From Muribaculaceae bacterium (lineage in GTDB: Bacteria > Bacteroidota > Bacteroidia > Bacteroidales > Muribaculaceae), in contig JAMPBB010000001.1 of the NCBI GenBank assembly GCA_023666885.1, positions 27,076 to 90,175 on the forward strand: a stretch of DNA of 63,100 nt, given 5' to 3'. Shown piece after piece: positions 1 to 9,122 of this stretch. Below the pieces are notes generated by a model, which was not told the DNA's origin, did no database searches, and saw only the letters and a program-made list of their open reading frames with translations. A program made the translations under genes and the position numbers. Position 1 is the first letter of the stretch; every line of letters begins with the position of its first letter.

Positions 1-65
1 TATGGCTTATAAGCCGAAATGTATAGGGGGCGAAGCGGGCGATTCTTTATTTAATTCCTTATCAT

Positions 66-97
66 AACTGCCGCGCCTTGCGTGGCAGTTTTTTTAT
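66..97 (+). terminator. Intrinsic terminator upstream of carA
   Basis: A hairpin with arms AACTGCC (66-72) and GGCAGTT (84-90), extended by three inner pairs, is followed directly by a run of T (89-95). It should end transcription of a plus-strand unit lying left of the window. All three forward frames meet a stop before it (10-12, 24-26, 65-67), so which frame ends the upstream gene cannot be told. Confidence 0.75.
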
Positions 98-108
98 TTG
101 TAAATTTG
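78..108 (+). promoter_or_regulatory. Bacteroidetes-type promoter for carA
   Basis: The -7 element TAAATTTG lies at 101-108 and a TTG at 78-80 sits 20 nt before it, matching the Bacteroidetes -33/-7 layout. Transcription would start near 113, leaving a leader of about 78 nt before the carA ATG at 191. I see no recognisable attenuator in that leader. Confidence 0.55.
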
Positions 109-190
109 CATGGTTTTCACGATAGAAATCCTGCAAACCGCCACTTGACACTTACACAACCGATTGTTGCACCTCAACATATTCTATCGC

Positions 191-1261
191 ATGGAAAAAA
201 ACAAACCGGCCGTACTGATTCTGGAGGACGGCACACGATTTGAAGGCAAATCGTTCGGCTATGATGCCCCCGCCGCCGGGGAAGTAGTGTTCAACACTGC
301 CATGACCGGCTATCCGGAAAGTCTGACAGACCCATCTTACGAAGGGCAGATTCTCGTTACCACCTACCCTATTCTCGGCAATTACGGTGTGGCTCCGCGC
401 CGCAGCAAAAACGATGTGAGCGAATATTATGAGAGCGAGCATATACACTGCCGTGCCATAGTGGCGCAGGACTATTCGTTTGACCACTCACACTGGCAGG
501 CTGACCGCTCGTTGGCACGCTGGCTTCAGGAGGAAAAAATACCCGGCATATACGGTGTGGACACCCGGGCACTGACAAAGCATCTGCGCGAAAAAGGCTC
601 CATGCTCGGAAAAATCCTTATAGAGGGCGAGCCTGACATAGACTTCTATGATCCGAATGCGGAGAATCTTGTGGCCAAAGTAAGCTGCAAAGAAGTGGAG
701 ACACACGGAGCCGGCGACAAGACCGTAGTGCTGGTAGACTGCGGGGTGAAGCACAATATAATCCGCTGCCTGACACGCCGTGGCGTAAAGGTGATAAGAG
801 TACCTTGGGACTATGACTTCACCGCCATACCCTACGATGGACTTTTCATATCCAACGGCCCGGGTAACCCTGACATGGCACAGGCCACTGTAGAGAACAT
901 ACGCAAGGCCATAGCCATAGGCAAACCCATATGCGGCATATGCATGGGCAATCAGCTACTGTCAAAAGCCGCCGGAGCCAAGACATTCAAGCTCAAATAC
1001 GGCCACCGCAGCCATAATCAGCCGGTACGCCGCGTAGGTACGGATCAGTGCTTCGTAACATCACAGAATCATGGTTTCGCCGTGGACAATGACACTCTCC
1101 CCGCCGACTGGGAACCGCTGTTCATAAACATGAACGACGGCACAAATGAGGGTATACGCCACCGCACCATGCCGTTCTTCTCAGCCCAGTTCCATCCCGA
1201 GGCAAGCAGCGGGCCGAAGGACACCGAGTTTCTTTTCGATGAATTTATCAACATGCTATAA
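191..1261 (+). CDS. carA: Carbamoyl-phosphate synthase small (glutaminase) subunit
   Basis: This is the glutaminase half of carbamoyl-phosphate synthase, which frees ammonia from glutamine for the large subunit in pyrimidine and arginine synthesis. The 356-aa protein has the N-terminal CarA domain (LEDGTRFEGKSFG near the start) followed by a class I glutamine amidotransferase domain. That domain carries the nucleophile motif CGICMGNQ and the FHPEASSGP His/Glu motif near the end. I chose ATG 191 because the nine residues before it, from ATG 164, resemble no CarA N-terminus. carB follows after 11 nt, and a promoter lies about 80 nt upstream. Confidence 0.95.
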   Translation: MEKNKPAVLILEDGTRFEGKSFGYDAPAAGEVVFNTAMTGYPESLTDPSYEGQILVTTYPILGNYGVAPRRSKNDVSEYYESEHIHCRAIVAQDYSFDHSHWQADRSLARWLQEEKIPGIYGVDTRALTKHLREKGSMLGKILIEGEPDIDFYDPNAENLVAKVSCKEVETHGAGDKTVVLVDCGVKHNIIRCLTRRGVKVIRVPWDYDFTAIPYDGLFISNGPGNPDMAQATVENIRKAIAIGKPICGICMGNQLLSKAAGAKTFKLKYGHRSHNQPVRRVGTDQCFVTSQNHGFAVDNDTLPADWEPLFINMNDGTNEGIRHRTMPFFSAQFHPEASSGPKDTEFLFDEFINML

Positions 1262-1272
1262 CTCCACTTCAC

Positions 1273-4200
1273 ATGAACAGACATCCTGACATAAACAAAG
1301 TGCTTCTATTAGGAAGCGGCGCCCTTAAGATAGGTGAGGCCGGCGAATTCGACTATTCCGGCTCGCAGGCTCTAAAAGCCATGAAGGAGGAGGGCATAAC
1401 CACTGTGCTGATAAACCCGAATATAGCTACCGTGCAGACCTCAGAGGGGTTTGCCGACAAGATATACTTCCTGCCCGTGACACCGTTCTTTGTAGAGAAG
1501 GTGATAGAGAAAGAACGGCCTGACGGAATACTTCTGGCCTTCGGCGGCCAGACGGCTCTCAACTGTGGAGTGGCGCTTAAGGAAAGTGGAGTTTTAGACA
1601 AATACGGTGTACGTGTGCTCGGCACTCCGGTTAAAGCCATTATGGACACGGAGGACCGCGAACTATTTGTGGAGCGATTAGATGAAATAGGCGTAAAAAC
1701 CATAAAGAGTGAAGCCGTAAACACTGTGGAAGATGCTATCAGTGCGGCATCCAATCTAAGCTATCCCGTGATAGTACGTGCGGCATACGCCTTAGGCGGA
1801 CTTGGCAGCGGATTCTGCGACAATGAGGAGGAGCTTGTGGCTCTCACCGAAAAGGCGCTTTCATTCTCACCTCAGGTACTGGTAGAAAAGAGCTTGAAGG
1901 GATGGAAAGAAGTGGAGTACGAAGTGGTGCGTGACCGTTTTGACAACTGCATCACCGTATGTAACATGGAGAACTTTGACCCCTTAGGCATACATACCGG
2001 CGAGAGCATTGTGGTGGCTCCCTCTCAGACACTTACCAATGAGGATTATCACTATCTGCGTAAGCTTGCCATAAAGATAGTGCGTCATATAGGCATAGTG
2101 GGCGAGTGTAACGTACAGTATGCCTTTGACCCTGAGTCAATGGACTACCGCGTGATAGAAGTCAACGCCCGACTGAGCCGTTCATCGGCCTTGGCTTCTA
2201 AAGCCACAGGCTATCCGCTGGCATTCGTGGCTGCAAAACTCGGTCTGGGCTACGGGCTGTTTGACCTTAAAAACTCCGTGACCAAGGTAACATCAGCATT
2301 CTTCGAGCCGGCGCTTGACTATATAGTGTGCAAGATACCGCGCTGGGACTTAGGCAAATTTCATGGCGTACGCCGTGAGATAGGCTCATCTATGAAATCA
2401 GTGGGCGAGGTAATGGCCATAGGACGTACCTTCGAGGAGGTGATACAGAAAGGGCTGCGCATGATAGGCCAAGGCATGCACGGGTTTACGGGCAACCATG
2501 ACATAAAAACCGATGATATAGACCACGCTCTGGCCGAGCCTACTGACAAGCGAATATTTGTTATAGCCAAAGCCATGAAGGAAGGCTATACCGTGGACCG
2601 CATACATGAACTCACCAAAATTGACCGGTGGTTCCTGTACCGTCTACAGAACATCATACGCACATCGGAAGAGCTGTCAGCACAGCCGGCCGACATTGAC
2701 GCCATAGACTCCGCCCTGCTACGCCGCGCCAAGGAACAGGGCTTCTCCGATTTCCAGATAGCCCGCGAAGTACTTAAGGAGAATATGACCGATGCCGAGG
2801 CTTCTCTGCTCAAGGTGCGCGCTCTGCGCAAACGGCTTGGCATACTACCGGTGGTTAAACAGATAGATACTTTGGCTGCTGAATATCCGGCCATGACCAA
2901 CTATCTGTACCTGACATACAACGGTGCCTACAATGACATCAGTTATGAAAATGACCACCGATCCATAGTGGTGCTCGGCTCCGGTGCCTATCGTATAGGC
3001 AGCTCCGTGGAGTTTGACTGGTGCTCGGTCAATGCTCTGCTGACGGTAAAGAAAGAGGGTTGGCGCTCGGTAATGATAAATTACAATCCCGAAACCGTGT
3101 CAACTGACTACGACATGTGTGACCGCCTGTACTTTGATGAGCTCACATTCGAGCGCGTAATGGATATCCTTGACTTCGAGACACCCCACGGGGTGATCCT
3201 GTCAGTGGGCGGTCAGATACCTAACAATCTGGCCACACGTCTGGACAGCGAGGGGGTAAACATTCTGGGCACCTCAGCCAAAAGTATTGACAACGCTGAG
3301 GATCGCAACAAATTCTCGGCCATGCTGGACCGACTCGGAATTGACCAGCCGCGCTGGCGCGAGCTCACCAACTTTGAGGACATAAACAAATTCATTGATG
3401 AGGTAGGATTCCCTGTATTGGTGCGCCCGAGCTACGTACTGTCAGGCGCTGCCATGAACGTATGCTCCAATCCCGATGAGCTGCACCGCTTCCTGCGGCT
3501 TGCAGCCAACGTGTCAAAACAGCACCCGGTGGTAGTGACCGAGTTCATTCAGGACGCCAAGGAGATAGAAATGGATGCCGTGGCTCAGAACGGCGAGATC
3601 AAGGTATACGCCATATCCGAGCACATAGAATTTGCCGGAGTACACTCAGGCGACGCCACCATCCAGTTCCCTCCGCAGAAGCTCTACGTGGAAACAATGC
3701 GGCGCATCAAGAAGGTGGGCTCACAGATAGCAAAAGCGCTCAACATATCCGGCCCGTTCAACATCCAATTCTTAGCCAAGGACAATGACATAAAAGTGAT
3801 AGAGTGCAATCTGCGAGCCTCGCGTAGCTTCCCGTTCGTATCAAAAGTACTGAAGATAAACTTCATAGACCTCGCTACCAAGATAATGCTCGGACTCCCG
3901 GTGGAGAAACCGGCCAAGAGCGCATTTGATCTGGACTACGTAGGCATCAAGGCTTCACAGTTCAGCTTCTCGCGTCTGCAAGGTGCTGACCCGGTATTGG
4001 GTGTGGATATGTCCTCTACCGGCGAGGTAGGATGCATAGGCATAGACACGTCCGAGGCCATTCTCAAGTCCATGCTTTCGGTAGGCCAACGAATACCGTC
4101 AAAGGGTGTGCTGCTCTCCACCGGCTCCGCCAAGCAGAAAGCGAGCATGCTGGAAGCCGCTCACCGGCTTGCCGACAAGGGCTTCCGCATATACGCCACC

Positions 4201-4503
4201 GGAGGCACACACCGCTTCCTTAATGACAACGGCATACCGGCAGTACGTGTGTACTGGCCGAGCGAAGCTGATATGCAGCCCCAAGCTCTGCAACTGCTCC
4301 ATGACAAGGAAATAGATCTGGTGGTGAACGTACCGAAAAACCTTACTCCCACAGAACTTGGCAACGGCCACAAGATACGCCGTGCAGCCATAGACCTGAA
4401 CATACCTCTGCTCACAAATGCACGACTGGCATCAGCTTTCATACGCGCATTCACTACGCTGAATCCTGACGACATAGAAATCAAGGCATGGGATGAGTAT
4501 TGA
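1273..4503 (+). CDS. carB: Carbamoyl-phosphate synthase large subunit
   Basis: The 1076-aa length is the normal full length. It makes carbamoyl phosphate from ammonia, bicarbonate and 2 ATP. Two homologous ATP-grasp halves are visible: VLLLGSGALKIGEAGEFDYSG opens the first (about residue 10) and VVLGSGAYRIGSSVEFDW the second (about residue 563). Each half carries its conserved NAR/NLR-S-R-S segment (VNARLSRSSALASK; CNLRASRSFPFVSK). The last ~140 residues form the MGS-like allosteric domain (LLSTGSAKQKASM, YATGGTHRFL). The C-terminus overlaps prmC by 11 nt. Confidence 0.97.
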   Translation: MNRHPDINKVLLLGSGALKIGEAGEFDYSGSQALKAMKEEGITTVLINPNIATVQTSEGFADKIYFLPVTPFFVEKVIEKERPDGILLAFGGQTALNCGVALKESGVLDKYGVRVLGTPVKAIMDTEDRELFVERLDEIGVKTIKSEAVNTVEDAISAASNLSYPVIVRAAYALGGLGSGFCDNEEELVALTEKALSFSPQVLVEKSLKGWKEVEYEVVRDRFDNCITVCNMENFDPLGIHTGESIVVAPSQTLTNEDYHYLRKLAIKIVRHIGIVGECNVQYAFDPESMDYRVIEVNARLSRSSALASKATGYPLAFVAAKLGLGYGLFDLKNSVTKVTSAFFEPALDYIVCKIPRWDLGKFHGVRREIGSSMKSVGEVMAIGRTFEEVIQKGLRMIGQGMHGFTGNHDIKTDDIDHALAEPTDKRIFVIAKAMKEGYTVDRIHELTKIDRWFLYRLQNIIRTSEELSAQPADIDAIDSALLRRAKEQGFSDFQIAREVLKENMTDAEASLLKVRALRKRLGILPVVKQIDTLAAEYPAMTNYLYLTYNGAYNDISYENDHRSIVVLGSGAYRIGSSVEFDWCSVNALLTVKKEGWRSVMINYNPETVSTDYDMCDRLYFDELTFERVMDILDFETPHGVILSVGGQIPNNLATRLDSEGVNILGTSAKSIDNAEDRNKFSAMLDRLGIDQPRWRELTNFEDINKFIDEVGFPVLVRPSYVLSGAAMNVCSNPDELHRFLRLAANVSKQHPVVVTEFIQDAKEIEMDAVAQNGEIKVYAISEHIEFAGVHSGDATIQFPPQKLYVETMRRIKKVGSQIAKALNISGPFNIQFLAKDNDIKVIECNLRASRSFPFVSKVLKINFIDLATKIMLGLPVEKPAKSAFDLDYVGIKASQFSFSRLQGADPVLGVDMSSTGEVGCIGIDTSEAILKSMLSVGQRIPSKGVLLSTGSAKQKASMLEAAHRLADKGFRIYATGGTHRFLNDNGIPAVRVYWPSEADMQPQALQLLHDKEIDLVVNVPKNLTPTELGNGHKIRRAAIDLNIPLLTNARLASAFIRAFTTLNPDDIEIKAWDEY

Positions 4504-5368
4504 TAACACAGCCACTTTCGGCAGCTGTGCCGAAAAAGCCCGCCTCGCCCTTGAGCCCAAATATGGGCCGGGCGAGGCGCGTGCATTAGTCCGCATAATT
4601 TTTGAAGAGCTCAATGGCTACTCGCCCGTGGACTTGATAGTGAAGTCCGATGTCAAAGTCACCCCCTGGCTGCAACGCAAGGTATCAGAAACCGTATCAC
4701 GACTGCTTGACGATGAACCCATCCAATATATTTTCGGCCACGCTCGGTTTCACGGACTCACACTGAACGTAAACAAGTCCACCCTCATACCGCGACCTGA
4801 AACTGAGGAATTGGTAGACATGATCACGGACAGATACCGTTCACAGCCTGACCTGTGCATATTAGATGTATGCACCGGCTCCGGATGCATTGCCATAGCT
4901 CTTGCGCGTACGCTTCCATTCAGCCGCATCACAGGCACAGACATAAGCGATGCGGCTCTTGATGTGGCACGTGAGAACAACCGTATCCTCAGGACTGACG
5001 TAAACTTCATAAACGCAGATGCCTTACACATGCCTGACCCCGAGGAGCATATGTATGACATAATAGTAAGCAACCCTCCGTATATAGCCGAATCCGAGAA
5101 AAAAGACATGCCTGACAACGTACTCCGTTACGAGCCCTCACAGGCACTCTTCGTACCTGATGCTGACCCGCTGCTATTCTACAAGGCCATATCATCCTAT
5201 GCCATTAAAGCCCTAAAGCCGGGGGGCACCATATGGTTTGAGATAAACCCGCTGTATGCTGCCGATGTATCAGCCATGCTTGGACGCACCGGATTTACTG
5301 ATATTGATATTCTGCCTGACATGCAGCGCAAGCTGCGATTTGCTTACGCCACAGCCCCCGCATCATGA
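4493..5368 (+). CDS. prmC: Release factor glutamine N5-methyltransferase
   Basis: PrmC (HemK) methylates the GGQ glutamine of peptide release factors using S-adenosylmethionine. The 291-aa protein has a helical N-terminal domain and then a Rossmann methyltransferase domain. The SAM-binding motif LDVCTGSGCIAIALA lies near residue 125, and the diagnostic NPPY tetrapeptide (SNPPYIAESEK) near residue 195. Its start lies inside the end of carB and its stop overlaps the recX start in ATGA, so translation is probably coupled. Confidence 0.93.
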   Translation: MSIDNTATFGSCAEKARLALEPKYGPGEARALVRIIFEELNGYSPVDLIVKSDVKVTPWLQRKVSETVSRLLDDEPIQYIFGHARFHGLTLNVNKSTLIPRPETEELVDMITDRYRSQPDLCILDVCTGSGCIAIALARTLPFSRITGTDISDAALDVARENNRILRTDVNFINADALHMPDPEEHMYDIIVSNPPYIAESEKKDMPDNVLRYEPSQALFVPDADPLLFYKAISSYAIKALKPGGTIWFEINPLYAADVSAMLGRTGFTDIDILPDMQRKLRFAYATAPAS

Positions 5369-5850
5369 AGCCGCGTAAGGTACCCACCGAGGCCGAAGCC
5401 ACAGCTCGCCTTGAAGCTCTGTGCGCCAAATCGGAACAATGCACATATGACATCAGGGACAAACTCAAACGCTGGGGAGTACCTACCGCTACCGCCGAAG
5501 CCGTAATAAGACATCTTACTCAGGCCTCGTATGTAAATGACAGCCGGTTTGCATCAGCATACGTGCGCGACAAATACCGATTCTCATGCTGGGGGCGGCG
5601 TAAAATTTCGGCCGGACTATATGCCAAAAGAATAGACCGCGACATAGCCACCCGTGCGCTTGATGAGATAGACGTAAAGGAGTATGCCACAATAGCGTTC
5701 CGTACTGTCAAAGCTAAATTACGATCGCTTGACCGCACAGACATGCGCCTGTGCCGCGAAAAGCTGCTCCGATTCGGCATGGCGCGCGGATATGAAACAA
5801 AGCTCCTGCTAAAGATATTGGACAGCCGCAGCCTATGGTCAGAACAATAA
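5365..5850 (+). CDS. recX: RecX family regulatory protein
   Basis: RecX proteins cap RecA filaments and modulate recombinase activity. The 161-aa sequence shows the three-helix repeats of the family: a CTYDIRDKLKRWGV segment, then YVNDSRFASAYVRDKYRFSCWGRRKI, which is the most conserved RecX stretch. It is encoded between prmC (4-nt overlap) and comF (16-nt overlap). I see no recA in this window, so the link to RecA is by family only. Confidence 0.85.
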   Translation: MKPRKVPTEAEATARLEALCAKSEQCTYDIRDKLKRWGVPTATAEAVIRHLTQASYVNDSRFASAYVRDKYRFSCWGRRKISAGLYAKRIDRDIATRALDEIDVKEYATIAFRTVKAKLRSLDRTDMRLCREKLLRFGMARGYETKLLLKILDSRSLWSEQ

Positions 5851-6539
5851 AAGAATGGGCGCATGCCCTTTTAGGGATGCTGTACCCTGACATATGCGAA
5901 GTATGCGGCACGCCATTAGTAAGCGGCGAGAAAATAGTGTGTCTTGATTGCCTCTCCGATATGCCTCTGACCGGGCTCCATACTCGCGGGGACAATGAAA
6001 TGCACAAGCGGCTCATGTGCCATGCGCCCTTAGAACGAGCCACAGCCATGTTCAAGTACTTCAAGGGCAATCCCTATGCCAAGCTGATACATATGGCCAA
6101 GTATCGCGGACGTCCTGACATAGCCGAACATCTTGCCTACAGCTACGCCATGTCCATAATCAAGTCCGGCTTCTTTTCAGGAATAGACATGGTGGTTCCC
6201 GTACCGCTTAACCGATGGAAAGAGCTGTCACGCGGATACAATCAGAGCGAACGCATAGCGGCAGGAATATCTCGCGCCACAGGCATTACTACCATACAAT
6301 GCCTCAAAGCCGGAAAGCATTCATCGCAAACCAAATTCGGATCCTATGGCCGATGGCTCAACACCCGGGGAATATACTCTACCACAGACACATCCGAAAT
6401 CGAAGGAAAGCATATTCTTATAGTGGATGATGTGCTCACCACCGGAGCAACATTGGTAAGCTGCATGGAAGCCATACACCGGGCATCACCCTCCACACGC
6501 ATCAGCGTGCTTACACTGGCTATAGATCACCTCAGTTAA
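5835..6539 (+). CDS. comF: ComF family phosphoribosyltransferase-like protein
   Basis: A 234-aa ComF/GntX-type protein. A zinc-ribbon-like CxxC pair is present near the N-terminus (CEVCG at about residue 21, CLDC at about residue 37). The C-terminal PRTase fold carries the PRPP-binding motif VDDVLTTGATL near residue 200 and a VVPVPLNRWKELSRGYNQSE segment typical of ComF. The family supports DNA uptake in competent bacteria, but its role in Bacteroidales is not established. Its 3' end overlaps the convergent lipoprotein gene by 8 nt, and no terminator is seen. Confidence 0.85.
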   Translation: MVRTIKEWAHALLGMLYPDICEVCGTPLVSGEKIVCLDCLSDMPLTGLHTRGDNEMHKRLMCHAPLERATAMFKYFKGNPYAKLIHMAKYRGRPDIAEHLAYSYAMSIIKSGFFSGIDMVVPVPLNRWKELSRGYNQSERIAAGISRATGITTIQCLKAGKHSSQTKFGSYGRWLNTRGIYSTTDTSEIEGKHILIVDDVLTTGATLVSCMEAIHRASPSTRISVLTLAIDHLS

Positions 6540-6996
6540 GAGTCTGCCCCAATCCACGGCGTACCTCTTCTACCATTTCATCATAGCGGCGTGTATTGGC
6601 TGTATCAAGGTCGGCATTCTGGAGCACCACAAGCAGTTCGCGGCTGCCACGTTCAAGCCGTGGGATAAGGGTGTCAGTATTCAGGCGCTCCATAGCCGTA
6701 TTGATTTCCTCGTCAGTCATACCGCTCTTAAAATCCACTTTTTTCAGCTTCTCCATAAGCAGGCGATTTATAGCTGAGCACTGCTGTATCATAGCGGCAT
6801 AATCAGCTTGCGACAATTCGCGGCCATCGTGAGCCAACACAATAAGGCTATCTACTGCAGCAGGACTATAGCTGCCATCGGCAGGGACAGATACTGCCGA
6901 AACAGGTGTGCCACTCGCCTCGGTAGCGGCGTCCTTATTCCCGCCACATGACATAAGAACACATGCGGCCAAGATTATAAATGCTATTCTTTTCAT
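6532..6996 (-). CDS. Small predicted lipoprotein of unknown function
   Basis: I do not recognise a family. The 154-aa product starts MKRIAFIILAACVLMSCGGN, a signal peptide with a lipobox ending at Cys18, so it should be a lipidated periplasmic or outer-membrane protein. The mature part is low-complexity (Ala/Ser/Thr) for about 30 residues and then alpha-helical and charged. An upstream in-frame ATG at 7020 was rejected because the signal peptide begins exactly at 6996. It follows murI with one base between them, so it is probably cotranscribed. Confidence 0.7.
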   Translation of the reverse strand: MKRIAFIILAACVLMSCGGNKDAATEASGTPVSAVSVPADGSYSPAAVDSLIVLAHDGRELSQADYAAMIQQCSAINRLLMEKLKKVDFKSGMTDEEINTAMERLNTDTLIPRLERGSRELLVVLQNADLDTANTRRYDEMVEEVRRGLGQTLN

Positions 6997-6997
6997 A

Positions 6998-7834
6998 TCA
7001 GAATTCCACATGCTCCACACTTACCTCTTCATTGAGGAATATGCGGGCCAGATCAGTAAATTTATCAGGATTCTCTGTAGTCATATACCGTGAACGTCCG
7101 CCACGCGACAATCTGTCATCCATTTCAGGATGCCGCCTCAGATAATCAGCCAGACTGTCAGCAACTATCTCTCCCTGGGTTATTATACGTACAGATTCAG
7201 GTACTGCGGCTCGGAATTTAGGCAGCAGCAACGGATAATGCGTGCATGCCAGCACAAGGGTGTCTATAGCCGGATCACGGGCAAGTATACCGTCAGCATA
7301 TTTGCGCACAAAGAAGTCGGCTCCTTCGCCATTAGCCTCGCCATACTCCACAAGCGGTACAAGCATAGGGCAGGCCTGCGAATACGTGGTAAATGACGGA
7401 TGCAACTTGGCTATTTCCATATCATAACTGCGGCTTGATACCGTTCCGGCCGTGCCAAGTATACCCACTCTGCCACTTACCGATACGCCACCTATAGCCT
7501 CAGCCGTAGGCCGTATCACTCCGAGCACCCTAAGCCCCGGCTCCCACTTTGGAAGGTCAGTCTGCTGGATGGTGCGGAGCGCCTTGGCCGAAGCCGTATT
7601 ACAGGCAAGAATCACAAGCGGACAGCCACGGTCAAACAAGAACCTTACGGCTCTGCGGGTAAACTGATATACTATATCAAATGAACGCGGCCCATAAGGG
7701 GCTCGGGCATTATCGCCAAGATACAGATAGTCATATGCGGGAAGCCTGCGCTGAAGCTCCCTTAGCACGGTCAGGCCGCCATAACCGGAGTCAAATACTC
7801 CTATGGGACCTTTGGACAAGTCAGACTCATTCAT
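6998..7834 (-). CDS. murI: Glutamate racemase
   Basis: MurI makes D-glutamate for peptidoglycan. The 278-aa protein begins MNESDLSKGPIGVFDSGYGG, with the family motif (FDSGYGGLTVL) at residue 14. Both catalytic cysteines are present (LACNTASAKALR; LACTHYPLL). ATG 7834 is preferred over the in-frame start at 7903 because a complete promoter (-33 CAAA complement at 7866-7869, -7 box at 7839-7846) sits directly in front of it, inside the longer frame. The mRNA would therefore begin at or very near the start codon. Confidence 0.92.
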   Translation of the reverse strand: MNESDLSKGPIGVFDSGYGGLTVLRELQRRLPAYDYLYLGDNARAPYGPRSFDIVYQFTRRAVRFLFDRGCPLVILACNTASAKALRTIQQTDLPKWEPGLRVLGVIRPTAEAIGGVSVSGRVGILGTAGTVSSRSYDMEIAKLHPSFTTYSQACPMLVPLVEYGEANGEGADFFVRKYADGILARDPAIDTLVLACTHYPLLLPKFRAAVPESVRIITQGEIVADSLADYLRRHPEMDDRLSRGGRSRYMTTENPDKFTDLARIFLNEEVSVEHVEF

Positions 7835-7838
7835 ACAG

Positions 7839-7869
7839 CAAATGTACGCATAATCCCAACAAAAACAAA
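7839..7869 (-). promoter_or_regulatory. Promoter for murI, abutting the start codon
   Basis: On the minus strand TTTG (7866-7869) is followed after 19 nt by TACATTTG (7839-7846), an excellent Bacteroidetes promoter. Only four bases separate the -7 box from the murI ATG, so the transcript is predicted to be leaderless. Confidence 0.75.
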
Positions 7870-7877
7870 GCCTGCCG

Positions 7878-7920
7878 AAAAGCAAAGCGTCCCGTCGCCA
7901 CAAGGGCGACAGGACACTTT
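7878..7920 (-). terminator. Terminator after the bamA-skp unit
   Basis: An 11-bp stem with one mismatch (7889-7899 with 7905-7915) and a 5-nt loop lies 30 nt downstream of the second skp gene. On the minus strand it is followed by a modest T-rich tail (GCTTTGCTTTTC). It separates the skp genes from the murI promoter. Confidence 0.65.
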
Positions 7921-7944
7921 ATTTCATATCAGGGAATCCGATGC

Positions 7945-8445
7945 TTATTTTATACCAAGGCGAGTCTTGATTTTGGGAGTGATATCCTCAACATCAGTTC
8001 CGGTGTATAAGGGCATTACATTCTCAAACACCATAGTGTAACCGCCATCGGTACCTACAGCCTTGATGGCATCCATGAGCTTCTGCTGCACGGGGGTCAT
8101 GAGCTGCTCCTGCTGCTTCTGCAGATCCTGAGTGGCAGTAGCACGGAACTCTTCTATCTTCTGCTGCATTTCCTGTATGTCCTTGACACGACGATCCTTG
8201 ATGGACTGGGGTGTATTGGCATCATCAGCCACCTTCTGGTATTCGGTTATGCTGGCCTGAAGCGTCTCCTGAAGTTTCTTAAATTCAGTTTCGTACTTAT
8301 CCGAGGCGGCCTGAAGCTGAGTACGGGCCGAAGCCATTTCCGGCATTACTTCGATGATGTTCTGAGTGTCAACGATGGCAAATTTCTGGGCGAATCCGAA
8401 TGCGGGGATTGCTATCATCACCGCAAGTAACAGTTTTTTTATCAT
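7945..8445 (-). CDS. skp: OmpH/Skp family periplasmic chaperone (second copy)
   Basis: Skp holds unfolded outer-membrane proteins in the periplasm for delivery to the Bam complex. The 166-aa protein has a signal peptide (MIKKLLLAVMIAIPAFGFAQ), the family start KFAIVDTQNIIEVMPE, a long charged coiled-coil middle and a small C-terminal beta part. It lies 63 bp downstream of a paralogue and of bamA. A -7 box at 8495-8502 suggests that it can also be transcribed alone. Confidence 0.88.
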   Translation of the reverse strand: MIKKLLLAVMIAIPAFGFAQKFAIVDTQNIIEVMPEMASARTQLQAASDKYETEFKKLQETLQASITEYQKVADDANTPQSIKDRRVKDIQEMQQKIEEFRATATQDLQKQQEQLMTPVQQKLMDAIKAVGTDGGYTMVFENVMPLYTGTDVEDITPKIKTRLGIK

Positions 8446-8494
8446 TTCTGCTTAAATATATATTATGTATTATTATCTATGTGATATGACTGCG

Positions 8495-8502
8495 CAAAGA
8501 TA
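8495..8502 (-). promoter_or_regulatory. Internal -7 box before the second skp gene
   Basis: CAAAGATA on the plus strand reads TATCTTTG on the minus strand, a perfect Bacteroidetes -7 element. It lies between the two skp genes and would give a leader of about 45 nt. No clear TTTG is present at the -33 position. Confidence 0.5.
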
Positions 8503-8508
8503 AGGTAT

Positions 8509-9033
8509 TTATTTTGAAAAACCTAACTTGGCCAGTACCTCATTGCTTATATCTATACGTGGCGATGCGAAAATAATGTCGGCTGATGATGCGCGGTCAA
8601 AGATGCACATGTAGCCTCGCTCCTCGCTTACTTTCTTCACGGCATTGTATACAGCCTCCTGAATAGGTTTCATGAGAGTCTGGCGCTTGGTAAACAGTTC
8701 GCCTTCCGGTCCGAAATATTTGGCACGAAGTTCAGCAGCCTCCTTTTCCTTGGCCACTATGGCAGCTTCTTCTTTCTTCTTCTGGTCATCGGTAAGAAAC
8801 GGCATTTGGCTCTGATAGTTCTTGTACATTGTTTCTGCCTCACGTGCCATATTCTCAACTTCTTTCTGATATCGCTGTGAGAGCTGCTCAAGCTGATTGT
8901 TGGCCACTTCGTAGTCAGGCATATTGCCCAATATATATTCCATATCAACAAGGGCAAACTTCTGTGCCGATGAAGCGAGAGCAAACCCGGCTATGGCCAC
9001 CACTACAATAGCTAAACGTTTAAGAGTATTCAT
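8509..9033 (-). CDS. skp: OmpH/Skp family periplasmic chaperone (first copy)
   Basis: The 174-aa protein has a signal peptide (MNTLKRLAIVVVAIAGFALA), the motif KFALVDMEYILGNMPDYE, a coiled-coil rich in Glu/Lys (residues ~45-115) and a conserved C-terminal segment (ERGYMCIFDRAS). ATG 9033 is used because the extra 16 residues from 9081 precede a normal signal peptide. It follows bamA by 89 nt, the usual bamA-skp order in Bacteroidetes, and pairs with a shorter paralogue downstream. Confidence 0.88.
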   Translation of the reverse strand: MNTLKRLAIVVVAIAGFALASSAQKFALVDMEYILGNMPDYEVANNQLEQLSQRYQKEVENMAREAETMYKNYQSQMPFLTDDQKKKEEAAIVAKEKEAAELRAKYFGPEGELFTKRQTLMKPIQEAVYNAVKKVSEERGYMCIFDRASSADIIFASPRIDISNEVLAKLGFSK

Positions 9034-9122
9034 AGTCAATATTTTTCGGTTAATATAAAGTGACGTCATTAGGTATGACACCGTGGCGCCATTAAAGTTT
9101 AACCGGTCAAGTTTAAATTATG

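Noticed and set aside
164..190. Upstream ATG for carA
   Set aside because: The added nine residues (MLHLNIFYR) do not resemble CarA, while ATG 191 begins a normal N-terminus.
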